The notes beneath the pieces were generated by a model. That model saw nothing but the letters and a program-made list of their open reading frames with translations. It ran no database searches and was not told the origin of the DNA. 8,833 bases of DNA from CAZHOS01 sp964534605 (lineage in GTDB: Bacteria > Patescibacteriota > Saccharimonadia > Saccharimonadales > VXPC01), in the NCBI GenBank assembly GCA_964534605.1, contig CAZHOS010000028.1, forward strand, positions 1 through 8,833, written 5' to 3'. The translations under genes and the position numbers were made by a program. Positions within the stretch are counted from its first letter, which is position 1, and each line of letters starts with the position of its first letter. Positions 1-6,122 of this stretch are shown one piece after another.

Positions 1-234
1 GTGCTAGCCCAGGCCGATGAGGCCCAGACAAAGACAGCCAGCGGTATCTACCTGCCAGATAACGCCCAGGAAAAGCCTAAGACGGCGACAGTGAAGGCTA
101 TCGGCCCGCAGGTGGTCCAGGTTAAGGTTGGAGATAAGATTATCTACGAAAGCTTTAGTGGCACGGAGGTCAAACACGACAACGTCGACTATATATTGGT
201 GGCAGAAGATAAAGTATTGGCAACAGTAGGTTAG
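1..234 (+). CDS. groES: Co-chaperonin GroES (Hsp10), 5'-truncated by window edge
   Basis: This is the C-terminal 77 residues of the 10-kDa co-chaperonin that caps GroEL and closes the folding chamber in the cytoplasm. The frame is already open at base 1. The GTG there is probably an internal valine codon, because the usual N-terminal strand (the PL.DRV region, about 15-20 residues) is missing and full proteins are about 95 aa. The mobile-loop region is visible as TKTASGIYLPDNAQEKP, followed by the family pattern AIG, VGDKIIY and the terminal strand YILVAEDKVLA. It ends with TAG at 232-234, only 12 bases before groL, and the groL Shine-Dalgarno overlaps this stop, so the two form one operon. 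The promoter and any heat-shock operator (CIRCE or similar) lie outside the window. The identification is secure; the true start cannot be seen. Confidence 0.95.
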   Translation: MLAQADEAQTKTASGIYLPDNAQEKPKTATVKAIGPQVVQVKVGDKIIYESFSGTEVKHDNVDYILVAEDKVLATVG

Positions 235-240
235 AGGAGA
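233..240 (+). promoter_or_regulatory. Shine-Dalgarno of groL
   Basis: AGAGGAGA lies 6 bases before the ATG at 247 and overlaps the groES stop codon. It is a strong ribosome binding site and fixes the groL start. It contrasts with the lead genes elsewhere in the window that lack any such motif. Confidence 0.85.
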
Positions 241-246
241 TTTAGA

Positions 247-1878
247 ATGGCAAAACAAGTATTTTACGATGCAGACGCACGTGCACGCCTACTAGGCGGA
301 GCTGAGGCTCTATATAAAGCAGTTAAGACAACCATGGGGCCAAAGGGCCGAAACGTAGTTATAGCCAAGAGCTACGGCGCACCAACAATTACGCACGACG
401 GCGTAACGGTTGCCAAGGGCGTAGACCTACCAGATGACGATCCTGCCACCTATGGCTACAAAGTTGGCGCCGAGCTGATCAAGCAGGCCGCTAGTAAGAT
501 GAACGACGTCGCCGGAGATGGCACCACAACCGTTACCGTTCTGACGTATCATATCCTTAGCGAGGCCAACAAGCTGATAGCCGCTGGCCACAACCCGATG
601 CTACTACGCCAGGGCCTAGAGAAGGCCTCGGCAGATGTATTGAAGGCGCTAGAAGGAATGCGCGAGGACATAGGAGCAGACAAAAAGCGAGTTGCGCAGG
701 TAGCAACTATCAGCGCTGGCGACAGTACTATCGGCGACATGATCGCCGAGGTCATGGATAAAGTCGGCAAAGACGGTGTCGTAACCGTCGAAGAAGGTCA
801 GGGTCTACATATGGAGCACGAGGTTGTCGAGGGCTATACCTTTGACCGCGGCTTTGTAAGCCCGTACATGGTGACAGATGCTGGCCGCATGGAGGCTGTC
901 TATGACAAACCGTCTATCATTATCACTGACAAAAAGATTACCAGCATCCAGGACCTGCTGCCACTGTTGGAAAAGCTAGCTCAGGCAGGTAAAAAGGATG
1001 TGGTGATTATCGCCGAAGATGTTGAGGGCGAGGCGCTCGGTACATTGGTGCTTAACAAGCTAAAGGGCGTGTTTAACGCCGTAGCTATCAAGGCACCGGC
1101 GTTTGGTGACAAGCGCACCGAAATGCTCGAGGACATCGCCGTGCTAACTGGTGGCGAGTTGATTACCGAGAGCCGCGGCCATACCTTCGAGTCGGCCGAG
1201 CTTAACATGGTAGGTACAGCCCGCCGCGTGATTGCTGGCAAGGACGAGACGACTATTATCGAGGGTGCCGGTAGCGCAGCTGATCTAAAGGCCCGCATTG
1301 GTCAGATAGAGTCGCAGGCTAAAGCTGCTAGCGGTGATTTCGACGGTGGTGAGAGCTACAACAACCGTGCAGCTGCCCTCAACGGCAAAGTCGCGGTCAT
1401 CAAGGTTGGTGGTGCGACAGAGACCGAGATCGAGGAAAAGAAGTACCGTGTAGACGACGCTGTAGCAGCAGTAAAGGCCGCACTGGACGAGGGCATCGTG
1501 CCTGGCGGCGGGGTGACACTTGTGAATTTGCAAGGATCTATCACCGATGATGCCGATGCGGGTGCACAGATATTGTCTGCCGCACTTCAGCAGCCATTTA
1601 GGATCTTGATGGATAACGCTGGCCTTAATGCCGATGAATGGTTGCCAAAGGTGCGTAGCGCCAAGGCTGGTCAAGGAGTTAACGTTAATAGCCCAAGCAA
1701 GCTTGTCGACATGAAGGCAACAGGGGTTGTAGATCCTGCTCGCGTCACGCGTGAGGCTATCCAGAATGCCGTTAGTATTGCTGGTACTAGCATGACTATG
1801 GGTGCTTTGGTGGTTGATATTCCAGAAAAAGACGAGGCTGCGCCTGATATGGGCGGTGGTATGCCTGGGATGATGTAG
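247..1878 (+). CDS. groL: Chaperonin GroEL (Hsp60), full length
   Basis: This ATP-dependent chaperonin forms double heptameric rings that refold proteins together with GroES. At 543 aa it matches the usual length of about 540-550. Visible signatures are TTMGPKGRNVVI near residues 28-39, the nucleotide-binding DGTTT at 91-95, and RVDDA at 401-405, whose second Asp (404) corresponds to the catalytic Asp398 of E. coli. EGIVPGGG follows at 415-422, and the tail is the typical Met/Gly-rich GGGMPGMM. The ATG start is preceded by a strong Shine-Dalgarno. It is cotranscribed with groES and followed by an intrinsic terminator. One local oddity is residues 361-378, where the normally charged REKLQER-type segment reads GDFDGGESYNNRAAAL; the change is in frame and the rest is canonical, so the protein should be functional. 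Confidence 0.98.
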   Translation: MAKQVFYDADARARLLGGAEALYKAVKTTMGPKGRNVVIAKSYGAPTITHDGVTVAKGVDLPDDDPATYGYKVGAELIKQAASKMNDVAGDGTTTVTVLTYHILSEANKLIAAGHNPMLLRQGLEKASADVLKALEGMREDIGADKKRVAQVATISAGDSTIGDMIAEVMDKVGKDGVVTVEEGQGLHMEHEVVEGYTFDRGFVSPYMVTDAGRMEAVYDKPSIIITDKKITSIQDLLPLLEKLAQAGKKDVVIIAEDVEGEALGTLVLNKLKGVFNAVAIKAPAFGDKRTEMLEDIAVLTGGELITESRGHTFESAELNMVGTARRVIAGKDETTIIEGAGSAADLKARIGQIESQAKAASGDFDGGESYNNRAAALNGKVAVIKVGGATETEIEEKKYRVDDAVAAVKAALDEGIVPGGGVTLVNLQGSITDDADAGAQILSAALQQPFRILMDNAGLNADEWLPKVRSAKAGQGVNVNSPSKLVDMKATGVVDPARVTREAIQNAVSIAGTSMTMGALVVDIPEKDEAAPDMGGGMPGMM

Positions 1879-1902
1879 TCCTCTCGCAACTGCTTTTGTA
1901 AG

Positions 1903-1926
1903 ACCCAGCTTAGCGGCTGGGTTTTT
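1903..1926 (+). terminator. Intrinsic terminator of groES-groL
   Basis: ACCCAGC (1903-1909) pairs perfectly with GCTGGGT (1916-1922) around a six-base loop, followed by a five-T run. It begins 25 bases after the groL stop. Flanking sequences at 1881-1889 and 1932-1940 can pair with one mismatch and extend the hairpin. Confidence 0.85.
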
Positions 1927-1950
1927 GATCTTTGCAAGAGCGGGGCTGTA

Positions 1951-2011
1951 AATACTTTTCCACAAAAAGTATTCCAAATCTTTTTTTAACTCTTTTGGCC
2001 TGCAAAAGAGT
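1951..2011. repeat. Two tandem 9-bp perfect dyads in the gap after groL
   Basis: AATACTTTT (1951-1959) is the exact inverse of AAAAGTATT (1965-1973) across five bases, and ACTCTTTTG (1989-1997) of CAAAAGAGT (2003-2011) across five bases. A seven-T run (1981-1987) lies between them. The first hairpin plus T run could be a backup terminator; the second could be an operator or a terminator. No coding frame in this stretch looks protein-like. Confidence 0.5.
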
Positions 2012-2042
2012 AGGAAAACCTCCCAGGACAGTTCACTTTTCA

Positions 2043-2156
2043 TGACTAAGAAACAGAGCCAAGCCTAATCTGTCCCTCAAGGGACTTGTGCTAACGCACT
2101 GCAAAGAATCCTCAGGACGGAGATATAGACTAGTCTTGGCTCTGTTTACTTAATCA
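2043..2156. ncRNA. Candidate multibranched structured RNA or palindromic element
   Basis: A perfect 13-bp helix, AAACAGAGCCAAG (2051-2063) with CTTGGCTCTGTTT (2135-2147), closes the element. It continues outward with AAG/CTT and TGA/TCA (2043-2050 with 2149-2156) and inward with CTA/TAG and TCT/AGA (2065-2071 with 2127-2133), interrupted only by single mismatches. Inside are two perfect small hairpins, GTCCC-TCAA-GGGAC (2072-2085) and GTGC-TAAC-GCAC (2088-2099), and a weaker one at about 2108-2124. Alternating helices and small tetraloop hairpins look like a folded RNA more than a transposon end. I do not recognise it as 6S, SRP, tmRNA, RNase P or a common riboswitch. The strand is uncertain: plus is favoured by a hairpin with a T-rich tail just downstream (2186-2205). 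A miniature inverted-repeat element is the main alternative. Confidence 0.5.
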
Positions 2157-2242
2157 GAAAAGGTGAAAGCCTGGACAGATGGAAGGCTGCTGAAGCAGCT
2201 TGTTTGGTTGATGTCTGACGCTTGTTTTTATCTATCAAAAGG

Positions 2243-2266
2243 AAAAACCCCCGCGGTTGCGGGGGT
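2243..2266 (-). terminator. Intrinsic terminator of the 148-aa membrane-protein gene
   Basis: ACCCCCGC (2247-2254) pairs with GCGGGGGT (2259-2266) around a four-base loop. Read on the minus strand, the stem is followed by a run of T (the A run at 2243-2247 on the plus strand). It sits 16 bases beyond the stop of the minus-strand gene at 2282. There is no T run on the plus side, so it is directional. Confidence 0.85.
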
Positions 2267-2281
2267 CCCTCTCATGCTGGT

Positions 2282-2728
2282 CTATTCCATCACTTCTTCA
2301 ACTTTTGAAGCCATCTTGCTAGCTCCGATTGCTAGAGGCATGGATATTACTTGTTCGAGCCCTTCAATTAGGATCTCAGAAGGTCTATCCTTGCGGATCA
2401 CAACCTGGACCTTACCTGCAGAGAAGAAGATAACCCGGTCATTAGGTCGAGGGCTTGGTCGATGCGCCTCTAGATGCTTGACTCTCGCAGTCTGTCTTTT
2501 CTTCAGGCGATCATGGACTTCAACTGTCATGTAGATCGAGTCCATGAAATCCATGAGTGCTTTTCGGTCAAACTCCAGGGTCTGTATTCGCTTCTGTTGT
2601 CTCTCGTAAGATGTCTTGTAGTGATATGCATCCACTTTCCATCGATATACCCTGTAGAAGATGCTGAACAGGAAGATCCCTGCAATGGACGGGCCTAGTT
2701 CATATAGCAATATGTCTTTAAGGACCAT
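2282..2728 (-). CDS. Unrecognised single-pass membrane protein with coiled coil
   Basis: I do not recognise this 148-aa protein. It has a hydrophobic segment at residues 8-28 (ending GIFLFSIFYRVYRW), which would anchor it in the membrane. A charged, probably helical coiled-coil stretch follows at about 38-88 (rich in K, R, E and Q), then a short strand-like part, DRVIFFSAGKVQVVIRKD, at 97-114, and a final helix ending KMASKVEEVME. The positive residues after the membrane segment suggest that the long C-terminal part is cytoplasmic. The frame stays open 66 codons further upstream, but that part is not protein-like and overlaps a structured region. ATG at 2728 is chosen because AAAGGA lies 9 bases before it. 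The gene is opposite to its neighbours and has its own terminator and a long leader. Reality as a gene is likely; function is unknown. Confidence 0.7.
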   Translation of the reverse strand: MVLKDILLYELGPSIAGIFLFSIFYRVYRWKVDAYHYKTSYERQQKRIQTLEFDRKALMDFMDSIYMTVEVHDRLKKRQTARVKHLEAHRPSPRPNDRVIFFSAGKVQVVIRKDRPSEILIEGLEQVISMPLAIGASKMASKVEEVME

Positions 2729-2742
2729 TGCTTTTCCTTTCG

Positions 2743-2850
2743 ATTGGGAGCTGGGGCTCCTTCGGTGATTTACCGACTTGCCCCAGATGGGCTCGCAACC
2801 CTCTGGTAGATGAGGGCTATGAGCCAACCTGGAGCATCGAAAGATGCAAG
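2743..2850 (-). promoter_or_regulatory. Highly structured leader of the 148-aa gene, or an RNA on the opposite strand
   Basis: Several nested helices fill this stretch: GGAGC/GCTCC (2747-2760 region), CGGT/ACCG around 2763-2775, and a long arm in which CCAG, GGCTC and CCCTC pair with GAGGG, GAGCC and CTGG (2782-2831). A perfect GCATC/GATGC hairpin (2834-2847) follows, and CTTG/CAAG closes arm and hairpin into a three-way junction. On the minus strand this would be the 5' leader of the membrane-protein gene and could act as a riboswitch-like element. On the plus strand the last hairpin carries a GAAA tetraloop, so a plus-strand RNA is also possible. No known class is recognised. Confidence 0.45.
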
Positions 2851-2911
2851 TGTTTAAGCATGAAAGGTGCAGCGGACTTATTGCCGCTATAGAGAGGATA
2901 GCATAAAAGTA

Positions 2912-2940
2912 TTGCAAAATAAACATAAATATGTTAGAGT
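2912..2940 (+). promoter_or_regulatory. Possible promoter with embedded dyad upstream of LPRTG gene
   Basis: TTGCAA (2912-2917) and TAGAGT (2935-2940) are 17 bases apart and could be -35 and -10 boxes. Between them AACATA (2922-2927) and TATGTT (2930-2935) form a 6-bp dyad suited to repressor binding. A TTGACA also occurs at 2968-2973 but has no good -10 at the right distance. Overall support is weak. Confidence 0.3.
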
Positions 2941-3001
2941 ATGTATATACCTAATAAATTAGTGGTTTTGACACTATGTAAAAGGTGAGGAAAAGGATAT
3001 T

Positions 3002-3532
3002 ATGAACAATTTTTGGGATAACCGACGCGGTGAGGTTACAGAAGCTCAGGATTACCTGCGTGCTACTGATAACGTGAGCCGCCCTATGGCACTACTCTTA
3101 AGTCTTGTTGGATTTTTGGTTGTATTTGCTGTAGTTTTTAGCCTATTCTTAGGCGGCCGATGGCTATTTAATCGTCTAAGCAACGACACCGACTCTACGG
3201 ATGTAGAGCAGGTAGCCGTTATCGAAGGCGAGCAAGAGATAGTTAACGAGGGAGCCGCCAATAATGGCTCTGTAGACAACTCTGCAGTTCTAGAGCAGAA
3301 CCTAGACGCTATTGACGAGCGATTACAGAATGGCCCTCCGGCAACTGTGGACGGCGAAGACACCACTACGACTACACCTGACGTTTCGACTACTATTGTC
3401 GCAGGTGAAGCAGTAGTACCAGATGTCGAGCAGCTACCTCGCACAGGCCCTGGAAGTACGCTAGTTGGTTTTGTAGCCATAGCTTTCCTCGCTACTGTAG
3501 CGCACAACAAGCTTGCTTCTTCTAAGCAATAA
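3002..3532 (+). CDS. LPXTG-type (LPRTG) surface protein with additional N-terminal membrane segment
   Basis: This is a predicted sortase substrate of 176 aa. The C-terminus is a classical sorting signal: LPRTG at 145-149, a hydrophobic segment at about 152-167, and a short tail with lysines (HNKLASSKQ). The N-terminus is not an ordinary signal peptide: about 28 charged residues come first, then a strong membrane helix at 29-52 followed by GGRWLFNR. The region between, about 55-144, is acidic and low in complexity (Asp/Glu/Thr/Asn rich, with a five-threonine run at 121-125) and probably an extended stalk outside the cell. ATG is preceded by AGGTGAGG at 2983-2990, 11 bases away. The sortase gene follows after a terminator. 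No globular domain is visible, so its role is unknown; it may be a wall-linking or membrane-tethered surface spacer. Confidence 0.85.
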   Translation: MNNFWDNRRGEVTEAQDYLRATDNVSRPMALLLSLVGFLVVFAVVFSLFLGGRWLFNRLSNDTDSTDVEQVAVIEGEQEIVNEGAANNGSVDNSAVLEQNLDAIDERLQNGPPATVDGEDTTTTTPDVSTTIVAGEAVVPDVEQLPRTGPGSTLVGFVAIAFLATVAHNKLASSKQ

Positions 3533-3551
3533 TTAAGCTTGGTTTCAGATT

Positions 3552-3580
3552 AAGCCACCTCCGCTGAGGTGGCTTTCTGT
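3552..3580 (+). terminator. Intrinsic terminator after LPRTG gene
   Basis: AAGCCACCTC (3552-3561) pairs perfectly with GAGGTGGCTT (3566-3575) around the loop CGCT, followed by TTTCTGT. It lies 19 bases after the stop and separates this gene from the sortase, which should therefore have its own promoter or depend on read-through. Confidence 0.85.
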
Positions 3581-3602
3581 ATGTCTGCATATTAAGCATA
3601 AC

Positions 3603-3635
3603 TATACTAGATATAGTGACGTAGTCTGGTAAAGT
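3603..3635 (+). promoter_or_regulatory. Candidate promoter elements of the sortase gene
   Basis: Two possible -10 boxes occur: TATACT (3603-3608) and TAAAGT (3630-3635), the latter with a TG extension at 3627-3628. The second ends six bases before the ATG, which would give a leaderless mRNA. No Shine-Dalgarno is visible before the start. Neither has a convincing -35. Confidence 0.4.
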
Positions 3636-3641
3636 ATATGT

Positions 3642-4301
3642 ATGCAAAAAATTAAAGAAAAACTGTGGAACCTACGCACGTTTAACAACTTACTAAGTGT
3701 GGCTGTTATACTTGTTGGCTTGTCGCTAGTTGCCACACCCTGGATACCAAACCTAGAGCTATGGTGGGATCAGCAAACAAAAGAGACGCCGGAGTACTCC
3801 AGCAGCCTGTTGACGGATGCTACAGCAGTTGTTGACGACGGCGAGCTAGAAACAGTTGTTGCCAACGAAATCTCTGTTAGCTACCCGCAGGACAACCGCC
3901 TAGTCATACCATCGATCGCCCTGGACACAGAGTTCTTCGAGGGGGGTGAATGGGTACTTAATCAAGGCCCCTGGAAGCGGCCCAATACGTCTACTCCTGA
4001 TCAGGGCGGCAATACCGTTATAGCGGGCCATAGGTTTAGCTACGGGTCTGATGGACGATGGATCTTCTACCATCTAGACAAGATCCAGCCCGGCGAGCGC
4101 ATCGGTGTTTACTGGCAAGGTGACGAGTATATCTACGAGGTTAACGGCAGCCAGATAGTCGAACCTACGGCGATCGAGATAGAGGGCCCTACAGATAATG
4201 ACCAGCTGACACTCTATACCTGTACACCACTTTGGACGGCGGCACAGAGGCTGGTGGTTACCGCGGACCTTATAAAGGTGAACAGAGCCAGTGAAGTATA
4301 A
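3642..4301 (+). CDS. Sortase (class D/E/F-like transpeptidase)
   Basis: This is a membrane-anchored cysteine transpeptidase that cleaves sorting signals between Thr and Gly of LPXTG and transfers the protein to a surface acceptor. Its 219 aa are typical for the family. A single N-terminal membrane helix lies at about 15-33, giving an extracellular catalytic domain. The beta-barrel domain starts near residue 84 (NRLVIPSIALDTEFFEGG). The catalytic triad is visible: His130 in AGHRF, Cys194 in TLYTCTP, and Arg203 in AQRLVV. The TLYTCTP form resembles classes D to F more than class A, but the class cannot be fixed by eye. The neighbour at 3002 carries LPRTG, the natural candidate substrate. The next gene begins 11 bases before this one ends. 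ATG is chosen because it gives the complete anchor; it lacks a Shine-Dalgarno. Confidence 0.93.
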   Translation: MQKIKEKLWNLRTFNNLLSVAVILVGLSLVATPWIPNLELWWDQQTKETPEYSSSLLTDATAVVDDGELETVVANEISVSYPQDNRLVIPSIALDTEFFEGGEWVLNQGPWKRPNTSTPDQGGNTVIAGHRFSYGSDGRWIFYHLDKIQPGERIGVYWQGDEYIYEVNGSQIVEPTAIEIEGPTDNDQLTLYTCTPLWTAAQRLVVTADLIKVNRASEV

Positions 4302-4986
4302 GAAGGGCAAGCAGTCCAAGCACCGCGGATTAGCCGAATGGCACCGCACTGTGATGTTATTTGTGCTGCTGTTTATTGGCTTGGGAGTTATGTATTGGAC
4401 CAACAATAATGTTAGTAGTAATTTTGTTGACCAGTTGTCGGAATTGGATCAAACACCAAACCAGGTTGTCGCGCAGGAGCCGATGCAGCAACTAGTGCAG
4501 CAAAGATTTGTGGCTAACGGGAGAATAGACGGCTTTGACGATCGGTTTAATAACCTAACCTTTATTGTCAACTCTAACGGCGAGCAAGACTACTCGGTGC
4601 TCGAGCTACCAGACGATGGCGAGGCCACAGATTATGTTGTGTTCGAGGATATGCTGTTTGTTGGGCAGAGCAACGACTGGGACGAGCCGCAGATGCTTAC
4701 GGACGACATATCTGGCTTTGCGGCGACGCGGTTTACTCCTACTAACGAAGAGGCTAATATTGCCCTAGCTAGCACCATGCAAACAGAAGAAGCTGTGAGT
4801 TGTGCAGTGGGCGAATGCTCGCAGTGGCAGGGTGCTGACGAGCAGGGTACAGAGTTTACAATATTACTTGGGCCTAATAACCAGCTTGTTCGCCTGGCGA
4901 GTGTTGCCGGTAACGGGGTCGAAGTAACAATAGACTATACCTACAGCACCGAGCCGCAAGTGCGCCCACGGCCAAGTGACCTCTAA
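4291..4986 (+). CDS. Membrane-anchored extracytoplasmic protein, unknown function, overlapping the sortase gene
   Basis: This 231-aa protein starts with GTG at 4291 inside the end of the sortase gene (11-base overlap), with AAAGGTG 10 bases before it, so it is translationally linked to the sortase. The N-terminus is strongly basic (about 1-19), followed by a hydrophobic helix at about 20-36, consistent with a type II or uncleaved-signal anchor with the rest outside. The exported part is acidic and strand-rich, with Cys171 and Cys176 (SCAVGEC) placed for a disulfide. The end, with FTILLGPNNQLVRL and VTIDYTYS, recalls the folded sheet of LolA/LprG-like carrier proteins, but this is only a visual impression. 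It has no LPXTG motif or lipobox. The operon context suggests a part in the sortase pathway or cell-surface assembly. Confidence 0.8.
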   Translation: MKYKKGKQSKHRGLAEWHRTVMLFVLLFIGLGVMYWTNNNVSSNFVDQLSELDQTPNQVVAQEPMQQLVQQRFVANGRIDGFDDRFNNLTFIVNSNGEQDYSVLELPDDGEATDYVVFEDMLFVGQSNDWDEPQMLTDDISGFAATRFTPTNEEANIALASTMQTEEAVSCAVGECSQWQGADEQGTEFTILLGPNNQLVRLASVAGNGVEVTIDYTYSTEPQVRPRPSDL

Positions 4987-4996
4987 GACCCTAGTG

Positions 4997-5002
4997 TATA
5001 AT
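4997..5002 (+). promoter_or_regulatory. -10 box of the isomerase gene, implying a leaderless mRNA
   Basis: A perfect TATAAT ends eight bases before the ATG at 5011. Transcription would start at about 5009-5010, leaving almost no leader, and the bases between (GGCCCTCT) contain no Shine-Dalgarno. The -35 side is poor. The box lies only 10 bases after the upstream stop. Confidence 0.55.
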
Positions 5003-5010
5003 GGCCCTCT

Positions 5011-6036
5011 ATGATTGATGACTTAAAGTTTATTCACAGTAAGGATACGCAAGACTCGCTGGGGGTTGCTGCCGGGCAAGGGCGGCAGCTTATCTATGAA
5101 TTTGCTACCCCAGTGGCTGTAGAGACCCCCAAGAATATCGTTTTTTGCGGTATGGGAGGCAGTGCTCTTCAGGCGAAGATACTAAGGTCGTGGCTAGACT
5201 TGCCTGTACCTCTAGAAATTGTGCAAGGCTATGATATCCCGACATACGTTGACGATCAGACGCTCGTGATTGCGTCTAGCCACTCAGGTAACACAGAGGA
5301 GACCGTTAGTTGTCTGCAGCAGGCAATAGATAGGGGCGCCGTGATAGCCGTGTCTACCAGCGGTGGCAAGCTGCAAGAGATTGCTCGGCAGCATGATCTG
5401 CCGGTAGTGTTGCTGCCGAGCGGCAGCCAACCCAGATACTCGGTGTTTTATGCCCTTGGGGCACTGGTTAGCATCTTGGGGAGTGCTGGCGTTATTGATG
5501 CGCAGCTAGTACGGGCAGAGCTGGCGGCCACCAGCGCGTTCATTGATGAGGCTGCGGCTACTTGGGCCGCCGATATCCCATCGGCCAACAACCCCGCCAA
5601 GCAGTTGGCGAAAGAACTCGCTGGTAAATCGGCTGTTGTGTATGGGGCAGAGTTCATGGCGCCCGTCGCCTATATGTGGAAGATAAGTCTCAACGAGAAT
5701 GCCAAAAATGTTGCCTGGAAAGGGCAGTACCCAGAGGCAAATCATAACGAAATGATTGGCTGGGTGGCCCAGCCTGTCGACAAGCCGTACGAGGTGATTG
5801 ATCTGCGCAGTAGTTATGAGCATCAGCGTAATATTGCCCGCATGCAGCTGACGGATAAAATGCTTTCTGGCCGTCGGCCAAAAGCCCATGTCGTTAATGC
5901 CCAAGGCGAGAGCAAATTAGATCAACTGCTGTGGGCTGCCGCCTACGGTAGTTTCGTATCGATATATCTAGCACTTATCAACGGTGTTAATCCGACGCCG
6001 GTTGAGCTGATGGAACGTTTTAAAAAACAGCTCTAA
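5011..6036 (+). CDS. Bifunctional phosphoglucose/phosphomannose isomerase (SIS domain)
   Basis: The enzyme interconverts glucose-6-phosphate or mannose-6-phosphate with fructose-6-phosphate in the cytoplasm, linking glycolysis and sugar-nucleotide synthesis. At 341 aa it matches the archaeal/bacterial bifunctional family rather than classical Pgi (about 550 aa). The SIS phosphosugar-binding motifs are visible: FCGMGGSA at 45-52 and SSHSGNTEET at 89-98, then LPSGSQPRYSV at 135-145. NENAK (Glu229) and PEANHNE (His245) lie 16 residues apart, the spacing I recall for the catalytic Glu203/His219 pair of the Pyrobaculum enzyme. The C-terminal NPTPVELMERFKKQL is also family-like. ATG at 5011 is the only start giving the full N-terminus. 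It is probably transcribed from its own TATAAT just upstream. Many reduced-genome bacteria carry this family instead of classical Pgi. Confidence 0.93.
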   Translation: MIDDLKFIHSKDTQDSLGVAAGQGRQLIYEFATPVAVETPKNIVFCGMGGSALQAKILRSWLDLPVPLEIVQGYDIPTYVDDQTLVIASSHSGNTEETVSCLQQAIDRGAVIAVSTSGGKLQEIARQHDLPVVLLPSGSQPRYSVFYALGALVSILGSAGVIDAQLVRAELAATSAFIDEAAATWAADIPSANNPAKQLAKELAGKSAVVYGAEFMAPVAYMWKISLNENAKNVAWKGQYPEANHNEMIGWVAQPVDKPYEVIDLRSSYEHQRNIARMQLTDKMLSGRRPKAHVVNAQGESKLDQLLWAAAYGSFVSIYLALINGVNPTPVELMERFKKQL

Positions 6037-6098
6037 AGAGGTAAGGAAAAGAGGACTTCTTTCCCTCGGCCGCAGGGGTGGGCGAGGTCGCCGCCTCT
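6037..6098 (+). other. GC-rich three-way-junction structure directly after the isomerase stop
   Basis: AGAGG (6037-6041) pairs with CCTCT (6094-6098) and encloses two hairpins: GGAAA/TTTCC (6045-6064) and CCTCG/CGAGG (6064-6087). It starts at the base after the stop codon. There is no T run, so it is not a classical intrinsic terminator. It may stabilise the 3' end of the mRNA or be the core of a short RNA; the helices are short and could be chance in GC-rich sequence. Confidence 0.35.
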
Positions 6099-6122
6099 CA
6101 AGGATCCCTATCTCAGAGCAGA

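Noticed and set aside
1285..2043. Long minus-strand open frame opposite the end of groL
   Set aside because: It is antisense to strongly conserved groL codons, runs through the terminator and dyads, and has no protein-like character or ribosome site.
2043..2156. Identity as 6S, SRP or tmRNA
   Set aside because: The conserved SRP loop, tmRNA tRNA-like end and reading frame, and the large 6S bubble are absent; the length is also short for 6S or tmRNA.
2163..2534. Plus-strand open frame across the GC-rich terminator
   Set aside because: It overlaps a terminator and the 148-aa minus-strand gene, which has better start signals and domain character.
2729..2926. Upstream extension of the 148-aa membrane protein to 214 aa
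   Set aside because: The added 66 residues are compositionally unlike the rest and lie on nested RNA helices; the ATG at 2728 has a good Shine-Dalgarno.
6037..6098. RNase P-like GGAAAG-type motif on the minus strand
   Set aside because: The motif is interrupted (GGAAAGAAGTCC) and the gap is far too short for an RNase P RNA.
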